64,000 bases of DNA, taken from positions 141,251-205,250 of the forward strand of contig NZ_VHIZ01000036.1 of the NCBI RefSeq assembly GCF_006494375.1, given 5' to 3'. A model generated the notes under the pieces. That model was not told the DNA's origin and did no database searches. It saw nothing but the letters and a program-made list of their open reading frames with translations. How positions within the stretch are numbered: the stretch's first letter is position 1; each line of letters begins with the position of its first letter. The translations under genes and the position numbers were made by a program. The stretch comes from Pantoea anthophila (GTDB taxonomy: Bacteria > Pseudomonadota > Gammaproteobacteria > Enterobacterales > Enterobacteriaceae). Shown piece after piece: positions 1 through 9,313 of the stretch.

Positions 1-933
1 CTCCTGCTGGCTGATCGCCAGCATGGCGAAGCGCCGGTCTGAGAGGATCGCATTCGAAAGCGCATGGCGGCTGACACGGCGGGTGATCAGACCAATGATG
101 ATCGCCATCAGCGTCAGCAGGGGCAGCAGAAACAGGATCAGGCCCATTCCCGGCATCTTCGGTGTCCAGCGCAGGACAATCGGTTCGCCGTGCGGCAACG
201 GCTGCACCATGCGCGGCTCGCGCAGCGCATCCTCTTCACTGTCGGGCAGACGCAGCTCACGCACATCCAGCGAGGCGCCCAGCGCCTGAAGTTTGGCGGG
301 GGTAAACAGATTCACAAACACCATCACGGATGGCGGCCCCGCCTTTGACGGCATGTTATCCACTCTGCCGCTGCTGATAGGGGCGGCCACCACGATAGCG
401 GGCAGATGATTGATCTCTGCATCCTGCGTCATGGCCCTGTTGTTCAGCTGACGCGCGGCCGCAATCAGGCCGGGCGTCTGCTGACCCAGCCACGCCTCCA
501 GCGGCGTGTCCGTCAGCTGACCATCAATCACCGTGTAGGTGGTGTGACCTTTGCCATCCACCACGAACACGCCTTCATAGTGATACTCTTCATAAAGACC
601 CGGACCAAAGTTCTCTTCGTCATACGCCCAGGCTTTGTTCACGCTGACGTGAAGATTACGCCACGCTTCGCCCCAGAAGGCATAATCCCGGATATCAGTG
701 GCCATCGCCTCCTGACGACTCTTCCATGCCTGCTGCACCAGCAGCAGATCGTGCTCAGCCGATGTGCTGTTCTGCCGCTGGGCGATAGTCAGCACCATCA
801 CCATTGAGAGCAGCAGCACGCCAAACAGCAGCAGCGAAAGCGTACGCAGACTGCGGCGCGTAAAGCGCACAGTGCGGTCTTCAGCAGCCTGTCTGAATGG
901 CGGTGAGGGCGGTGCCGGGGGGTTAAAATTCAT
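1..933 (-). CDS. CHASE4-domain membrane signalling protein, N-terminal part
   Basis: The frame is open from an ATG at 931-933 to the window edge, giving 311 residues with no stop, so the gene continues to the left. A transmembrane segment lies at about residues 31-50, followed by a periplasmic region of about 210 residues with CHASE4 features (early 'RDYAFWGEAW', then 'YHYEGVFVVDGKG') and a second membrane segment at about 263-283. The remainder is the start of a cytoplasmic part. CHASE4 sensors usually carry GGDEF and/or EAL domains for cyclic-di-GMP turnover, but that part is outside the window, so the output activity is inferred. No strong ribosome site is visible. Confidence 0.75.
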   Translation of the reverse strand, partial: MNFNPPAPPSPPFRQAAEDRTVRFTRRSLRTLSLLLFGVLLLSMVMVLTIAQRQNSTSAEHDLLLVQQAWKSRQEAMATDIRDYAFWGEAWRNLHVSVNKAWAYDEENFGPGLYEEYHYEGVFVVDGKGHTTYTVIDGQLTDTPLEAWLGQQTPGLIAAARQLNNRAMTQDAEINHLPAIVVAAPISSGRVDNMPSKAGPPSVMVFVNLFTPAKLQALGASLDVRELRLPDSEEDALREPRMVQPLPHGEPIVLRWTPKMPGMGLILFLLPLLTLMAIIIGLITRRVSRHALSNAILSDRRFAMLAISQQE

Positions 934-1140
934 TGAAAGTGCTCACTACACAACCAGGTTTTAGTCACGGGTCAGCCCTGTAATACGGGGGCTGACCAGA
1001 TAGTTTCCTCAGTTATCGGCCCGCCAGCTCCGGTGTTTAGTCTGCGGCAAAAATAAGCATGCAATATTGTCTCAAGGGCTGACTCGACAGCGATCAGGCG
1101 CATTGCTACTATGCGCTAACCTTCGCTGGCAGAGTCGCCT

Positions 1141-1791
1141 ATGAACACCAATTCCGACAGAGTGACCCTGACGCTGTTCTACGTCGGCAGCTTTGTGGTT
1201 TATTACCTGGTTACCATGCTGATCACGCTGTTTCCCAACTACAGCGTGCTGCGCAATGACGGACTGCTGGTGCCGGTGCTCTGCCTGTTTGAATTTGCGG
1301 TCATCTACCCGCTGTATCGCTTCTACTGCCAGCGCCGCGCCGATCTGCCGCTGGGTGAACTCGGCATGCTGCAAACCCTGCTCTTTACCGGCGCGCTGTT
1401 TGTCCTGATGGCGGCCCAGATGCAGTTTATGCAGCCGGAAGGCTGGCTGGTGATGCAGGCCCAGCAGGGACGCAATTCGCTGCTGATTCTGCTGCTCACC
1501 GCCGTGCTGCTGGCTCCGGTGTTTGAAGAGGTGCTGTTCCGCGGATTCCTGTTGCAGGGCTTTCTGCTGTGGGCGCCGCGCAGCCGCTTCGCCTGTATGC
1601 TGCTGACCTCGCTGCTGTTTGCGGTGATGCACACGCAGTATGTTCACTGGCAGACCCTGATCGCCCTGACGCTCTTTTCGCTGCTGCTCTGCTACGCCCG
1701 GCTGCGGAGTAACAGTCTTGCCCTGCCTATCTTTCTGCACACCCTGAACAACCTGATTGCGTTGCTGCCCGCCTGGTATTTCGCGGGCTGA
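1141..1791 (+). CDS. CPBP-family intramembrane metalloprotease (CAAX protease-like)
   Basis: A 216-residue, very hydrophobic protein with six or more predicted membrane helices. It has the three CPBP/Abi (type II CAAX protease-like) motifs: EExxxR at 129-134 (EEVLFR), FxxxH ending at H164 (FAVMH), and H200 with N204 (HTLNN). These would hold the catalytic glutamate and metal-ligand histidines within the inner membrane. In bacteria the family cleaves membrane-bound peptides or proteins, and the substrate here is unknown. It stands alone, with no operon partner and no bacteriocin gene nearby. Confidence 0.8.
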   Translation: MNTNSDRVTLTLFYVGSFVVYYLVTMLITLFPNYSVLRNDGLLVPVLCLFEFAVIYPLYRFYCQRRADLPLGELGMLQTLLFTGALFVLMAAQMQFMQPEGWLVMQAQQGRNSLLILLLTAVLLAPVFEEVLFRGFLLQGFLLWAPRSRFACMLLTSLLFAVMHTQYVHWQTLIALTLFSLLLCYARLRSNSLALPIFLHTLNNLIALLPAWYFAG

Positions 1792-1951
1792 CGCCTCATC
1801 GCCTCTCTGCTGACGCACCGTTTTCCGGCCGTGTTGCGGGCCACCGCTCACACTGACAATGCTGCCCCGGCACGTTTGTCTATACTGGTGGATAAAAAGG
1901 GAAAAAAAACGTCACAGTCCGGACCAGCAGACCGTGTAAAGGAGAAGAGCG

Positions 1952-2122
1952 ATGTTGATAGGATTTGTGTTGTTAGTGAGCGCGTGTGGATATGATGCCT
2001 GTGAGGCGTTACCCGTCTCGGAGCGTATCTATCCGACCAAAGCCGACTGTGAAACGATGGCGCACCGTATTCACAAAGTCAGACCGAACGTGGTCCTGCT
2101 TTGCGGTGAGGTTCATCGCTGA
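1952..2122 (+). CDS. Small cysteine-bearing protein, DUF1482-like
   Basis: A 56-residue ORF with an AGGAG ribosome site at 1939-1943, eight bases before the ATG. It has a short hydrophobic N-terminus (MLIGFVLLVSACGYDAC) and four cysteines, ending LLCGEVHR. The layout resembles the small enterobacterial DUF1482 proteins such as YebW, but this rests on pattern memory, not an alignment. A possible -10 hexamer TATACT lies around 1881. Function is unknown; a lipoprotein reading (VSAC) is possible but the segment before the cysteine is short. Confidence 0.5.
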   Translation: MLIGFVLLVSACGYDACEALPVSERIYPTKADCETMAHRIHKVRPNVVLLCGEVHR

Positions 2123-2221
2123 TTCAGGGCCAGTCGCAATAAAGCCGCGCTGCAACATTGCAAGCTGGCGATTTAGCGTACAAAATATAAGCTGTTGTTC
2201 ACCATTATCGTTGTGAATCCC

Positions 2222-2452
2222 ATGAAAACATCACGTCCCCGTCGTCCTGCCGGACGCTGGGTTTACTATCTTTTGTATGATGGCATTCTGTGGCCCTGCC
2301 CTGTCCGCTGGGAGTGGGAGAGCAGTTATGGCGGCTGGCTGCCGTTTTACTACACGCCTACCTTTGAGTTTGTGGTGGGCGATCCGCGCAAGGCTTATCG
2401 CATTGCGCGCAGCGACGTGCGGGTCAGACGGCGCGAAGATGCCTTTGTCTGA
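2222..2452 (+). CDS. Small hypothetical protein
   Basis: A 76-residue, arginine- and tyrosine/tryptophan-rich protein (begins MKTSRPRRPAGRWVYYLLYD, ends RREDAFV) that I do not recognise. An in-frame TTG at 2195 would add nine residues, and neither start has a clear ribosome site. The aromatic middle and charged ends suggest a folded cytoplasmic protein rather than a membrane one. It follows the small gene at 1952 by 100 bases on the same strand. Confidence 0.4.
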   Translation: MKTSRPRRPAGRWVYYLLYDGILWPCPVRWEWESSYGGWLPFYYTPTFEFVVGDPRKAYRIARSDVRVRRREDAFV

Positions 2453-2459
2453 GCGAAAT

Positions 2460-2564
2460 CTACCGCCACGGCAGCCATGAGGCTGTCAGCAGGAAGTAAA
2501 TCGCCTCCAGCACGATAATCACCATCAGTAAGATGCCCAGCGTGTGGCGACCTGTTCCCTTCAT
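2460..2564 (-). CDS. 34-residue putative membrane peptide downstream of yniD
   Basis: This ORF encodes MKGTGRHTLG followed by a hydrophobic stretch (ILLMVIIVLEAIYFLLTA) and ends SWLPWR. Its ATG is four bases after the stop of the yniD-like gene, which suggests translational coupling. The one-helix layout, with a basic N-terminus and tryptophan-rich C-terminus, matches enterobacterial small membrane proteins. No family is recognised. It is too short for coding statistics, so the case rests on coupling and topology. Confidence 0.45.
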   Translation of the reverse strand: MKGTGRHTLGILLMVIIVLEAIYFLLTASWLPWR

Positions 2565-2568
2565 CGGT

Positions 2569-2676
2569 TCAGGCCCAGATCATCGCAGCCCAGCGTATCA
2601 GCAGCAGTGCACCACAGATGCATAACAGCACCAGCACCATCTTCCACTGTTTTCTGGCCGCCCGGACTCTCACCAT
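2569..2676 (-). CDS. yniD: YniD-like small membrane protein
   Basis: A 35-residue protein, MVRVRAARKQWKMV followed by a hydrophobic helix and the C-terminus LLLIRWAAMIWA. As I recall E. coli YniD, it shares the KxWKMVxVLL core and the RWAAMIW tail at the same length. A GAGGAAA ribosome site sits just before the ATG (on the minus strand), supporting this start over the 76-residue upstream frame. It is a predicted single-pass inner-membrane peptide of unknown role. Confidence 0.7.
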   Translation of the reverse strand: MVRVRAARKQWKMVLVLLCICGALLLIRWAAMIWA

Positions 2677-2703
2677 CGCGGTTTCCTCTCTGTCAGAAAG
2701 CAA

Positions 2704-2725
2704 AGATGCGCCTGAAGGCGCATCT
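2704..2725 (-). terminator. Probable hairpin terminator downstream of osmC
   Basis: A nine-base perfect stem (AGATGCGCC / GGCGCATCT) with a four-base loop lies between osmC and the yniD-like gene. Read on the minus strand it is followed by a modest T-rich stretch (TTTGCTTT), consistent with a weak terminator for osmC. A second GC-rich hairpin at 2769-2788 has no T tract. Confidence 0.45.
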
Positions 2726-2798
2726 GTTTCGGTCAACAGCAGGACCGGTTGTGCATAGCGTCGCGCCAGGGTCGCCAGAGGGCGACCCGTTACCGGCA

Positions 2799-3227
2799 TC
2801 AGTTATTCAGCGTGTAATCCAGTGTGATTTCCGCATTCAGTAACTGAGAAACCGGGCAGCCCGCCTTGGCATTGTTGATGATTTCATCAAACGCTGACTC
2901 ATCAATGCCTGGCAGAGAGACGGTGCTGGTCAGCGCCACTTTGGTGATGGCAAAGCCGTCGCCTTTCTTGTCCAGCGACACATCGGCCGTGGTATCAATG
3001 CTTTCCGGCTTGTGACCCGCATTGCCCAGCATCAGCGACAGGGCCATGGAGAAACAGGCCGCGTGCGCTGCACCAATCAGCTCTTCCGGGTTGGTGCCTT
3101 TGCCGCCTTCAAAACGGGTGTTAAAGCCATAGGGCTGCTGGCTCAGTACGCCGCTCTCAGTGCTGACGGTGCCTTTGCCTTTGATATCGCCTTCCCAATG
3201 CGCCGAACCTTTCTTATGAATGGTCAT
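2799..3227 (-). CDS. osmC: Peroxiredoxin OsmC
   Basis: A 142-residue OsmC/Ohr-family thiol peroxidase that reduces organic hydroperoxides in the cytoplasm. The N-terminus MTIHKKGSAHWEGDIKGKGT matches E. coli OsmC almost residue for residue. The two redox cysteines are at C58 (AHAACFS) and C124 (KAGCPVS). The ATG at 3227 follows a strong AGGAGG site, so the 16 extra upstream residues of the longer frame are not part of the protein. It lies 58 bases downstream of lldD on the same strand but is probably a separate unit; in E. coli it is an RpoS/osmotic-stress gene. Confidence 0.95.
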   Translation of the reverse strand: MTIHKKGSAHWEGDIKGKGTVSTESGVLSQQPYGFNTRFEGGKGTNPEELIGAAHAACFSMALSLMLGNAGHKPESIDTTADVSLDKKGDGFAITKVALTSTVSLPGIDESAFDEIINNAKAGCPVSQLLNAEITLDYTLNN

Positions 3228-3285
3228 CTCATTCCTCCTGTGGGTAAAGAAGCTAAGTATAGACAATGCATTCATTTTCGCAGGC

Positions 3286-4473
3286 TTAACTCACCGCGCG
3301 CGGACGGGGTGAGGCGCTCTGCGGTTCCAGCAGCGCCCCGGCCTGCACCAGCGAATCGCGCGTGATATCCGCGATGGACTTCGCGCCGGTCAGGGTCATG
3401 GCAACGCGCATCTCCTTCTCAATCAGGTTCAGCAGGTTTTCCACGCCGCGCTGACCGTGGGTCGCCAGCGCATAGATAAAGGCGCGTCCCAGCAGCACGC
3501 TGTCTGCGCCCAGCGCAATCATGCGCACCACATCCAGCCCGTTGCGGATACCGCTGTCTGCCAGAATGGCAAGATCCCCTTTGACGGCATCGGCAATCGC
3601 CGGTAACGCCCGCGCAGACGACAGCACACCATCCAGCTGACGGCCGCCGTGGTTAGACACCACAATCCCGTCGGCCCCGAAGCGCACCGCATCGCGCGCA
3701 TCTTCCGGGTCCAGAATCCCTTTGATCACCATGGGCCCGTCCCAGAACTCACGGATCCACTCCAGATCGCGCCAGGAGATAGAGGGATCGAAGTTGTTCG
3801 CCAGCCAGCCGATATAATCTTCCAGTCCGGTCGGCTTGCCGAGATAGGCAGAGATATTGCCCAGATCGTGTGGACGCCCCTGCAGGCCGACATCCAGCGC
3901 CCACTGCGGATGCGTGACCGCCTGCCAGTAGCGCCGCAGCGCGGCGTGTTTACCGCTCATGCCGGAGTGCGCATCGCGATAGCGGGCACCCGGCGTCGGC
4001 ATATCGACGGTAAAGACCAGAGTCGAGCAGCCCGCGGCTTTGGCGCGCTCCAGGGCGTTGCGCATAAAGCCGCGGTCGCGCAACACATAGAGCTGGAACC
4101 ACATCGGGCGGTTAATCGCCGGTGCCACCTCTTCAATCGGGCAGACCGAAACCGTGGAGAGGGTAAACGGAATCCCTTTCAGGGCAGCCGCACGCGCCGC
4201 CTGCACCTCTCCCCGACGGGCATACATGCCACACAGTCCTACCGGCGCCAGCGCAACCGGCATCGACAGGGTTTCCTTAAAAAGGGTCGTTTCCAGGCTC
4301 AGTTCTGACATGTTCTTCAGAATACGCTGGCGCAGCGCCACGTCCGACAAATCCTCCACATTGCGACGCAGGGTATGTTCGGCATAGGCCCCGCCGTCAA
4401 GATAGTGGAACAGGAACGGCGGCAGGATACGTTGCGCGGCGGCGCGATAGTCACTGGCAGCTGAGATAATCAT
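3286..4473 (-). CDS. lldD: L-lactate dehydrogenase (FMN-dependent)
   Basis: A 395-residue member of the FMN-dependent alpha-hydroxy-acid dehydrogenases that oxidises L-lactate to pyruvate at the inner membrane, feeding the respiratory quinones. Visible active-site residues are K251 and H275 with R278 in [10 protein letters not shown], numbered as in E. coli LldD. The family FMN-binding start ([20 protein letters not shown]) and C-terminal glycine-rich phosphate-binding region are intact. It is the last gene of lldPRD, and its start abuts the lldR stop. The gene is on the minus strand, read from 4473 down to 3286. Confidence 0.96.
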   Translation of the reverse strand: MIISAASDYRAAAQRILPPFLFHYLDGGAYAEHTLRRNVEDLSDVALRQRILKNMSELSLETTLFKETLSMPVALAPVGLCGMYARRGEVQAARAAALKGIPFTLSTVSVCPIEEVAPAINRPMWFQLYVLRDRGFMRNALERAKAAGCSTLVFTVDMPTPGARYRDAHSGMSGKHAALRRYWQAVTHPQWALDVGLQGRPHDLGNISAYLGKPTGLEDYIGWLANNFDPSISWRDLEWIREFWDGPMVIKGILDPEDARDAVRFGADGIVVSNHGGRQLDGVLSSARALPAIADAVKGDLAILADSGIRNGLDVVRMIALGADSVLLGRAFIYALATHGQRGVENLLNLIEKEMRVAMTLTGAKSIADITRDSLVQAGALLEPQSASPRPRAVS

Positions 4474-5246
4474 CAGTCAGATTCCTTAGGGTTGCGTGTG
4501 TCGTTATCCGGTAAGCGGGTGATGCGCGCCTGACGCGCTTCATCTTCATGCAGGCTTTTCATGGTGGTGTGAACAAACCCCAGGTGCTGCATCGCTGCCT
4601 GCCGGGCGGCGTCGGCGTCGCCCGCGAGAATGGCGTCGAGCAGCGCCTGATGCTGTTCCGTGAGGCGGGCAAAAATCGCAGGCTGGGTATACATCCGCTG
4701 TCGGCTCTGCATGACCGAGGATTGCAGCAGTTCAAAAAAGCCCCGCATGGTCTGCAGCAGCACCAGGTTGTGCGACGCCTCGGCAATCGCCAGATGGAAG
4801 CGCACATCGGCCTGGGCGGCGAGATCGGGATCGTCACTCTCCTTCAGCTTCAGCGTGGCATCAAAGGCGTATTGCAGCCGCTCTCTGTCGGCATCGGTGG
4901 CGCGCAGTGCCGCATGCCAGGCGGTGCTGGCCTCAATGGCGTGACGCGCCTCCAGAATGTCATAGCGGTAGTCGGGATCGTCATGCAGCAGCTGGCGAAT
5001 CGGCTCCACGATGCGCTGTTCCGACCAGGGGGCCAGCTGCTGCCGGAGCCAGGTTCCGCCGCCGCGCCGGCTGATCAGCATCCCGCTGCTGATCAGCTGC
5101 TGAATCGCCTCACGCAGCGAGGAGCGTGAAACGCCGAGTTCAGCCGACAGCTGTCGCTCGGCGGGCAGGCGCATGCCTGGCTCAAGTTGATGGTCGGTGA
5201 TGTACGCCCGCAGGCGCGTCACCAGCGGGTCTGCCGGGTTTGTCAT
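4473..5246 (-). CDS. lldR: L-lactate-responsive GntR-family regulator
   Basis: A 257-residue FadR-type GntR regulator. The winged-helix DNA-binding part occupies about residues 8-72 ([19 protein letters not shown], then [10 protein letters not shown]), and an all-helical FCD ligand domain covers about 95-220. It shares four bases with the lldP stop (ATGA) and abuts lldD, so the three genes are translated from one message. By homology it represses, and with L-lactate activates, the lld operon; two matching palindromes flank the likely lldP promoter. Confidence 0.93.
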   Translation of the reverse strand: MTNPADPLVTRLRAYITDHQLEPGMRLPAERQLSAELGVSRSSLREAIQQLISSGMLISRRGGGTWLRQQLAPWSEQRIVEPIRQLLHDDPDYRYDILEARHAIEASTAWHAALRATDADRERLQYAFDATLKLKESDDPDLAAQADVRFHLAIAEASHNLVLLQTMRGFFELLQSSVMQSRQRMYTQPAIFARLTEQHQALLDAILAGDADAARQAAMQHLGFVHTTMKSLHEDEARQARITRLPDNDTRNPKESD

Positions 5247-6898
5247 GGGATCATCCAGGGGAAAACGTAGGCCTGAAGCGTGGTAATGAGACCGACCATA
5301 CAGGTGAAAATCAGGCTGTGTTTCACGGTAAAGCGGAACAGGTCAGACTCTCTGCCCACCAGCCCGACCGCCGCACAGGCGATGGCGATCGACTGCGGTG
5401 AGATCATCTTGCCGGTCACGCCGCCGGTGGTGTTGGCCGCTACCAGCAGGACATCGGAGACGCCAATCTGCTGCGCGGTGGTGGCCTGCAGGGCGGCGAA
5501 GAGCGCATTGGATGAGGTGTCCGATCCGGTCAGGAAGACGCCCAGCCAGCCCAGAAACGGCGAGAAGAAGGTAAACGCGTGACCGGTGTGCGCGAGCGCC
5601 AGCGCCAGCGTGGCGGAGAGGCCGGAGTAGTTGGAGATAAAGGCAAAGGCAAGCACCATCCCGATAGAGTAGATGGGCAGCGCCAGCTCCTTCAGCGTGG
5701 CCGCGAAGGTCTGCAATCCGGCCCTGGGTTTCATGCGCAGGAAGATCATCGCCGCAATCGCCGCGATCAGAATTGCGGTGCCGGTGGCGGAGATCAGATC
5801 GAGCTTATAGAGGGCCGGATAAGGCGTGGCGCTGCTGACCACCGGCGGCATCCGCGCCACCAGTCCATTCAGCAGCGGAACCGGTATGTTCAGTACCCAC
5901 TCATAGAGCGCGCCGCCCTGGGTGAACAGCGCCTTAAATGGCGGAATACTCCAGAGCGTTACGGTGGCGGTGAGAAACAGGAACGGCATCCAGGCGCGAA
6001 CGATCTGGCCCAGCCGGTACGTCTGCGGCGGCGTCAGGGCGTCACCCTGCTTCGCCCCGGCATCAGCAAAGCGGAAGATGCGCACCGGCTTCCAGACCCG
6101 CAGAAACAGCGTCAGAGAGATCAGCGAGGCGAGCGACGAGATAATGTCAGGCAGCTCCGGCCCCAGAAAGTTGGAGCTGAGAAACTGGGCGACAGCAAAG
6201 GAACCGCCCGCCACCATGACTGCCGGCCAGGTCTCTTTTACCCCACGCCAGCCATCCATAATTGCCATAATCCAGAACAGCACAATCAGGGTCAGCAGCG
6301 GCAGCTGACGTCCGGCCATCTGGCCAATGGCGAAGCTATCCAGCCCGGTGACCTGCCCCGCCACGATAATCGGAATGCCCATCGCGCCAAAGGCGACCGG
6401 CGCGGTATTCACGATCAGGCAGAGCCCGGCGGCATAGAGCGGGTTGAAGCCCAGCCCCACCAGCAGCGCGGCGGTAATCGCGACGGGTGCACCAAAGCCC
6501 GCCGCCCCTTCCAGAAAGGCGCCGAACGAGAAGCCGACAATCAGCATCTGCAGGCGCTGATCGGGCGTAATCGACAGGATTGAGGCGCGGATAATATCGA
6601 ACTGGCCGGTTTTAACCGAAATTTTGTAGACGAAAACGGCGGCGACAATGATCCAGGCTATCGGCCACAGACCGTAGAGAAAACCATACACCACGGCGGC
6701 CAGCGCCTGTGCCACGGGCATCCGATAGAGGAACAGCGCCACCAGCAGCGCCAGCACCACAGTCAGGGTGGCCGCCAGATAGCCCTTCATCTTGAGTTTA
6801 ATCAGTGCAAAGAAGAAAAACAGAATCGGTATCAGTGCGACCAGGCTCGAAAGCCAGATGTTGCCCAGCGGATCGTAGTTTTGTTGCCAGATCTGCAT
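5243..6898 (-). CDS. lldP: L-lactate permease
   Basis: A 551-residue polytopic inner-membrane transporter of the LctP family that imports L-lactate (in E. coli also D-lactate and glycolate) with protons. Its length equals the E. coli protein. The start at 6898 gives [18 protein letters not shown], preceded by a TGGAGA ribosome site; the longer frame adds 17 unlikely residues. The family segments [19 protein letters not shown] and [15 protein letters not shown] are present. It is the first gene of lldPRD, overlapping lldR by four bases. Confidence 0.95.
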   Translation of the reverse strand: MQIWQQNYDPLGNIWLSSLVALIPILFFFFALIKLKMKGYLAATLTVVLALLVALFLYRMPVAQALAAVVYGFLYGLWPIAWIIVAAVFVYKISVKTGQFDIIRASILSITPDQRLQMLIVGFSFGAFLEGAAGFGAPVAITAALLVGLGFNPLYAAGLCLIVNTAPVAFGAMGIPIIVAGQVTGLDSFAIGQMAGRQLPLLTLIVLFWIMAIMDGWRGVKETWPAVMVAGGSFAVAQFLSSNFLGPELPDIISSLASLISLTLFLRVWKPVRIFRFADAGAKQGDALTPPQTYRLGQIVRAWMPFLFLTATVTLWSIPPFKALFTQGGALYEWVLNIPVPLLNGLVARMPPVVSSATPYPALYKLDLISATGTAILIAAIAAMIFLRMKPRAGLQTFAATLKELALPIYSIGMVLAFAFISNYSGLSATLALALAHTGHAFTFFSPFLGWLGVFLTGSDTSSNALFAALQATTAQQIGVSDVLLVAANTTGGVTGKMISPQSIAIACAAVGLVGRESDLFRFTVKHSLIFTCMVGLITTLQAYVFPWMIP

Positions 6899-6966
6899 GC
6901 CGTTATCTCCAGAGGAAAGATGAGGTGGAACACAGTCGCTGTGCTGCATTCCCTCAGCCCGCCGGA

Positions 6967-6978
6967 TTGGTCAGACCA
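6967..6978. promoter_or_regulatory. LldR-type operator, promoter-proximal
   Basis: TTGGTCAGACCA contains the 11-base palindrome TGGTCAGACCA. It lies about 70 bases upstream of the lldP start and shares its half-sites with the copy at 7092-7104. FadR-subfamily GntR regulators bind TGGT-N3-ACCA palindromes, so LldR is the obvious candidate. Confidence 0.7.
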
Positions 6979-7091
6979 CATCCGGCATTCGGGGCCTTAT
7001 GGCTGGAGATAGTTAATGCATTGTTAACTTGTGGCAACAAAAGTTGCGCGATTTTTCTGGTTGTGTGAACCAGGGAAAAATATTGCGCCGA

Positions 7092-7104
7092 TTGGTCTGA
7101 CCAA
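7092..7104. promoter_or_regulatory. LldR-type operator, promoter-distal
   Basis: TTGGTCTGACCAA is a perfect 13-base palindrome, centred 125 bases from the proximal copy. The E. coli lldP promoter is likewise flanked by two LldR sites about 127 bases apart, so the geometry is conserved. It lies immediately beyond the stop of the neighbouring exporter gene. Confidence 0.7.
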
Positions 7105-7106
7105 AA

Positions 7107-8276
7107 TCAGGAATTTCCTTCGGGAAAGGCGTGCGGATAACTGCGCGGATGGAAACGCAGATTCAGCGCAATCAGCAGCAGCGTAACCGCCGCCTGCAGA
7201 ACCCACACGCTGGTGAAGTGGCCGGTAAGCGTGTGCAACTGACCGGCGATAAACGGCATACTGCCCGCGATTATAAAGCCGACGCCCTGCATAAAGGCGA
7301 CCAGCCGTGCACCCGCCTGCGGCTGCGCCAGATGATCCAGGGCCAGAACCAGCGCCAGCGGAAACGCCCCGCCCAGTCCTGCGCCCGCGATTCCCGCCCA
7401 GAGCCAGGGAGCCAGCTGCGGGGCAAACAGGAAGCCAAGCATGCCGCTGAGCTGCATCGCCAGCGTCAGCAGCAGCAGCGGACGGCGATCGCGCCCCCGC
7501 GCCAGCAGAGGCAGCAGCAGCGCCCCGGTCACCTGACAGCCGATCATCATGCCGAGCAGTGAGCCGCCCGCCTGCGCAGGCCAGCCGAGCTGATGATAGA
7601 AGTCGGGCAGCCAGGCGACACAGATGGCGTAACCGCCGTTCACCAGGCCGAAACTCAGCGCCAGTGTCCAGGCGCGCGGTTTACGCCAGAGGGAAGGCAG
7701 CGCTGCCCTCTCCTGGCGGGCGACCGGTCTGCTGGCGATAAACAACCAGAGCAGCATAGCCAGCACCACCGGCAGCGCCCAGCTGCTCAGCGCGCCCTGC
7801 CAGCCAAGCTGCCCGGTCAGCCACGGCGAGATTGCCGCACCGATGCCGCCGCCGCCCATCAGCGCCGCGGCCCACAGGCCGGTGACCCCGGCACTGCGCT
7901 GGCCAAAGCGCTGACGGATCACTCCCGGCATCGCCATCTGCACGATGCCGATGCCCGCACCGCCCGGCAGGGTCGTCAGCACCAGTCCTCGCCCCTCCGT
8001 CACAAACAGCCGGCTCGCCAGGGCCAGCAGCAACAGCAGCAGCCCGCCCAGCAGCAGTTTGCGCACGGAAAAGCGCTGCATCAGTGGCGCACTGACGAGG
8101 GCAATCGCGCCCATCATCATCATCGGCAGCGCTGGCAGCAGCGATGCCGCCAGCGGTGACAGGCCAATGCTCTGGCGTAACTGGCCGAGCAGCGGGCTGA
8201 CGGAGGTCATCAGCGGCCGCATATTCAGCCCGGCCAGTACCAGTGCCGCCAGCAGCAGAACGTTATCTCTCTTCAT
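7107..8276 (-). CDS. CynX/NimT-family MFS transporter
   Basis: A 389-residue major-facilitator protein with about twelve hydrophobic segments. The start (MKRDNVLLLAALVLAGLNMR) and the region around GLSPLAASLLPALPMMMMG are typical of the CynX/NimT group, which includes cyanate and 2-nitroimidazole exporters. The ATG at 8276 is preferred to a TTG two codons earlier. It is divergent from the LysR gene at 8364, which may control it. Substrate cannot be told from sequence; no cyanase genes are nearby. Confidence 0.8.
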   Translation of the reverse strand: MKRDNVLLLAALVLAGLNMRPLMTSVSPLLGQLRQSIGLSPLAASLLPALPMMMMGAIALVSAPLMQRFSVRKLLLGGLLLLLLALASRLFVTEGRGLVLTTLPGGAGIGIVQMAMPGVIRQRFGQRSAGVTGLWAAALMGGGGIGAAISPWLTGQLGWQGALSSWALPVVLAMLLWLFIASRPVARQERAALPSLWRKPRAWTLALSFGLVNGGYAICVAWLPDFYHQLGWPAQAGGSLLGMMIGCQVTGALLLPLLARGRDRRPLLLLTLAMQLSGMLGFLFAPQLAPWLWAGIAGAGLGGAFPLALVLALDHLAQPQAGARLVAFMQGVGFIIAGSMPFIAGQLHTLTGHFTSVWVLQAAVTLLLIALNLRFHPRSYPHAFPEGNS

Positions 8277-8363
8277 CGGCAATCCATACGTTTAAAAGTT
8301 GTCAGCCTGACAGCAGCCGATACTATTGGGAAATGAAATATTACTCTGCCAGGTAGTGAAAAA

Positions 8364-9224
8364 ATGAATCGTCAGCCGATGTTTACCCCGCAGCAGTTGC
8401 TCAGTTTTGTGGCCGTGTGCGAAACCACCAGCTTCACCCGGGCGGCCGACCGGGTGCACCTGTCGCAGTCCACCGTCAGCCAGCAGGTGCGGCGGCTTGA
8501 GGAGATGGTGGGAAAGGCGCTGCTGGTCCGCTCCTCGCATCAGGTGCAGATCACCGAAGAGGGCGAAAAACTTTTAGGCTATGCGCGACGGATTATTGCG
8601 CTGAATGGGGAAGCCCACGATGTCCTGAGCGATCAGTGGCGCGACGGCGTGCTGCGGCTGGGAGTGCCGGAAGATTTTGCCGCCCCCACCGCCGGTCTGC
8701 TGGCGCACTTCAGTCGCGCCCACCCTCAGCTGCGGCTGGATGTGATGAGCGGCATGCAGGTGGAGCTGAGGCGCGCCTGGCAGCGTGAAGAGCTGGATAT
8801 CATGCTGATTAAGCAGCCCTATGGCGATCGTCCGCTGGCATCGCGGCCGGAACCGCTGCTATGGCTCGACAGCGCGGAGTGGCCCTGCTTCGAACAGACG
8901 CCGGTACCGCTGGTGCTTTTTCCCCAGCAGGGGCTTTATCGCGATGAGGTGTGTCAGACGCTCGATGCGCTGGGCCGAAGCTGGCGCATCAGTTACAGCA
9001 GCGCCAGTCTGGTGGCGCTGGCCGCCGCCAGTGCGCAGGGGCTGGGGCTGACGTTGCTGCCCGCCAGCTGTCGCCTGCCCGGACATCGGGTGCTGGGCCG
9101 TGAGCAGGGGCTGCCGGTGATTGATACTTTTGAACTGGCGCTTTTCTGCCGTCATCCACAGGATCCGTTGCAGCGCGCGCTGGCGGAATCACTGGCGGCG
9201 TTCGGTCAGCTGCGCTGGCAGTGA
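8364..9224 (+). CDS. LysR-family transcriptional regulator
   Basis: A 286-residue regulator. Residues about 6-65 form the LysR helix-turn-helix (LLSFVAVCETTSFTRAADRV, SQSTVSQQVRRLEEMVGK), followed by the effector-binding fold (DGVLRLGVPEDFAA). It is divergently oriented from the MFS gene and 89 bases upstream of a Tat-exported amidohydrolase on its own strand, so either could be its target. The ligand is unknown. An ATG at 8379 is an alternative start. Confidence 0.85.
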   Translation: MNRQPMFTPQQLLSFVAVCETTSFTRAADRVHLSQSTVSQQVRRLEEMVGKALLVRSSHQVQITEEGEKLLGYARRIIALNGEAHDVLSDQWRDGVLRLGVPEDFAAPTAGLLAHFSRAHPQLRLDVMSGMQVELRRAWQREELDIMLIKQPYGDRPLASRPEPLLWLDSAEWPCFEQTPVPLVLFPQQGLYRDEVCQTLDALGRSWRISYSSASLVALAAASAQGLGLTLLPASCRLPGHRVLGREQGLPVIDTFELALFCRHPQDPLQRALAESLAAFGQLRWQ

Positions 9225-9313
9225 AATATCGAATAGTCACCAGTGAGAAATAGCGCAGCAGGGTAAGCCCGCCTTTGTCAGATTAACGGTCTGTTCACCT
9301 GACTGGAGTTTTT

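Noticed and set aside
1072..1851. 259-codon minus-strand frame over the CPBP protease gene
   Set aside because: Gln/Arg/His-rich antisense shadow; the plus-strand frame has the family motifs and membrane pattern.
5579..6583. 334-codon open frame on the plus strand inside lldP
   Set aside because: It is antisense to a full-length, well-matched lldP, has a charged low-complexity composition (Arg, Gln, Gly) and no motif. It is a high-GC codon shadow.
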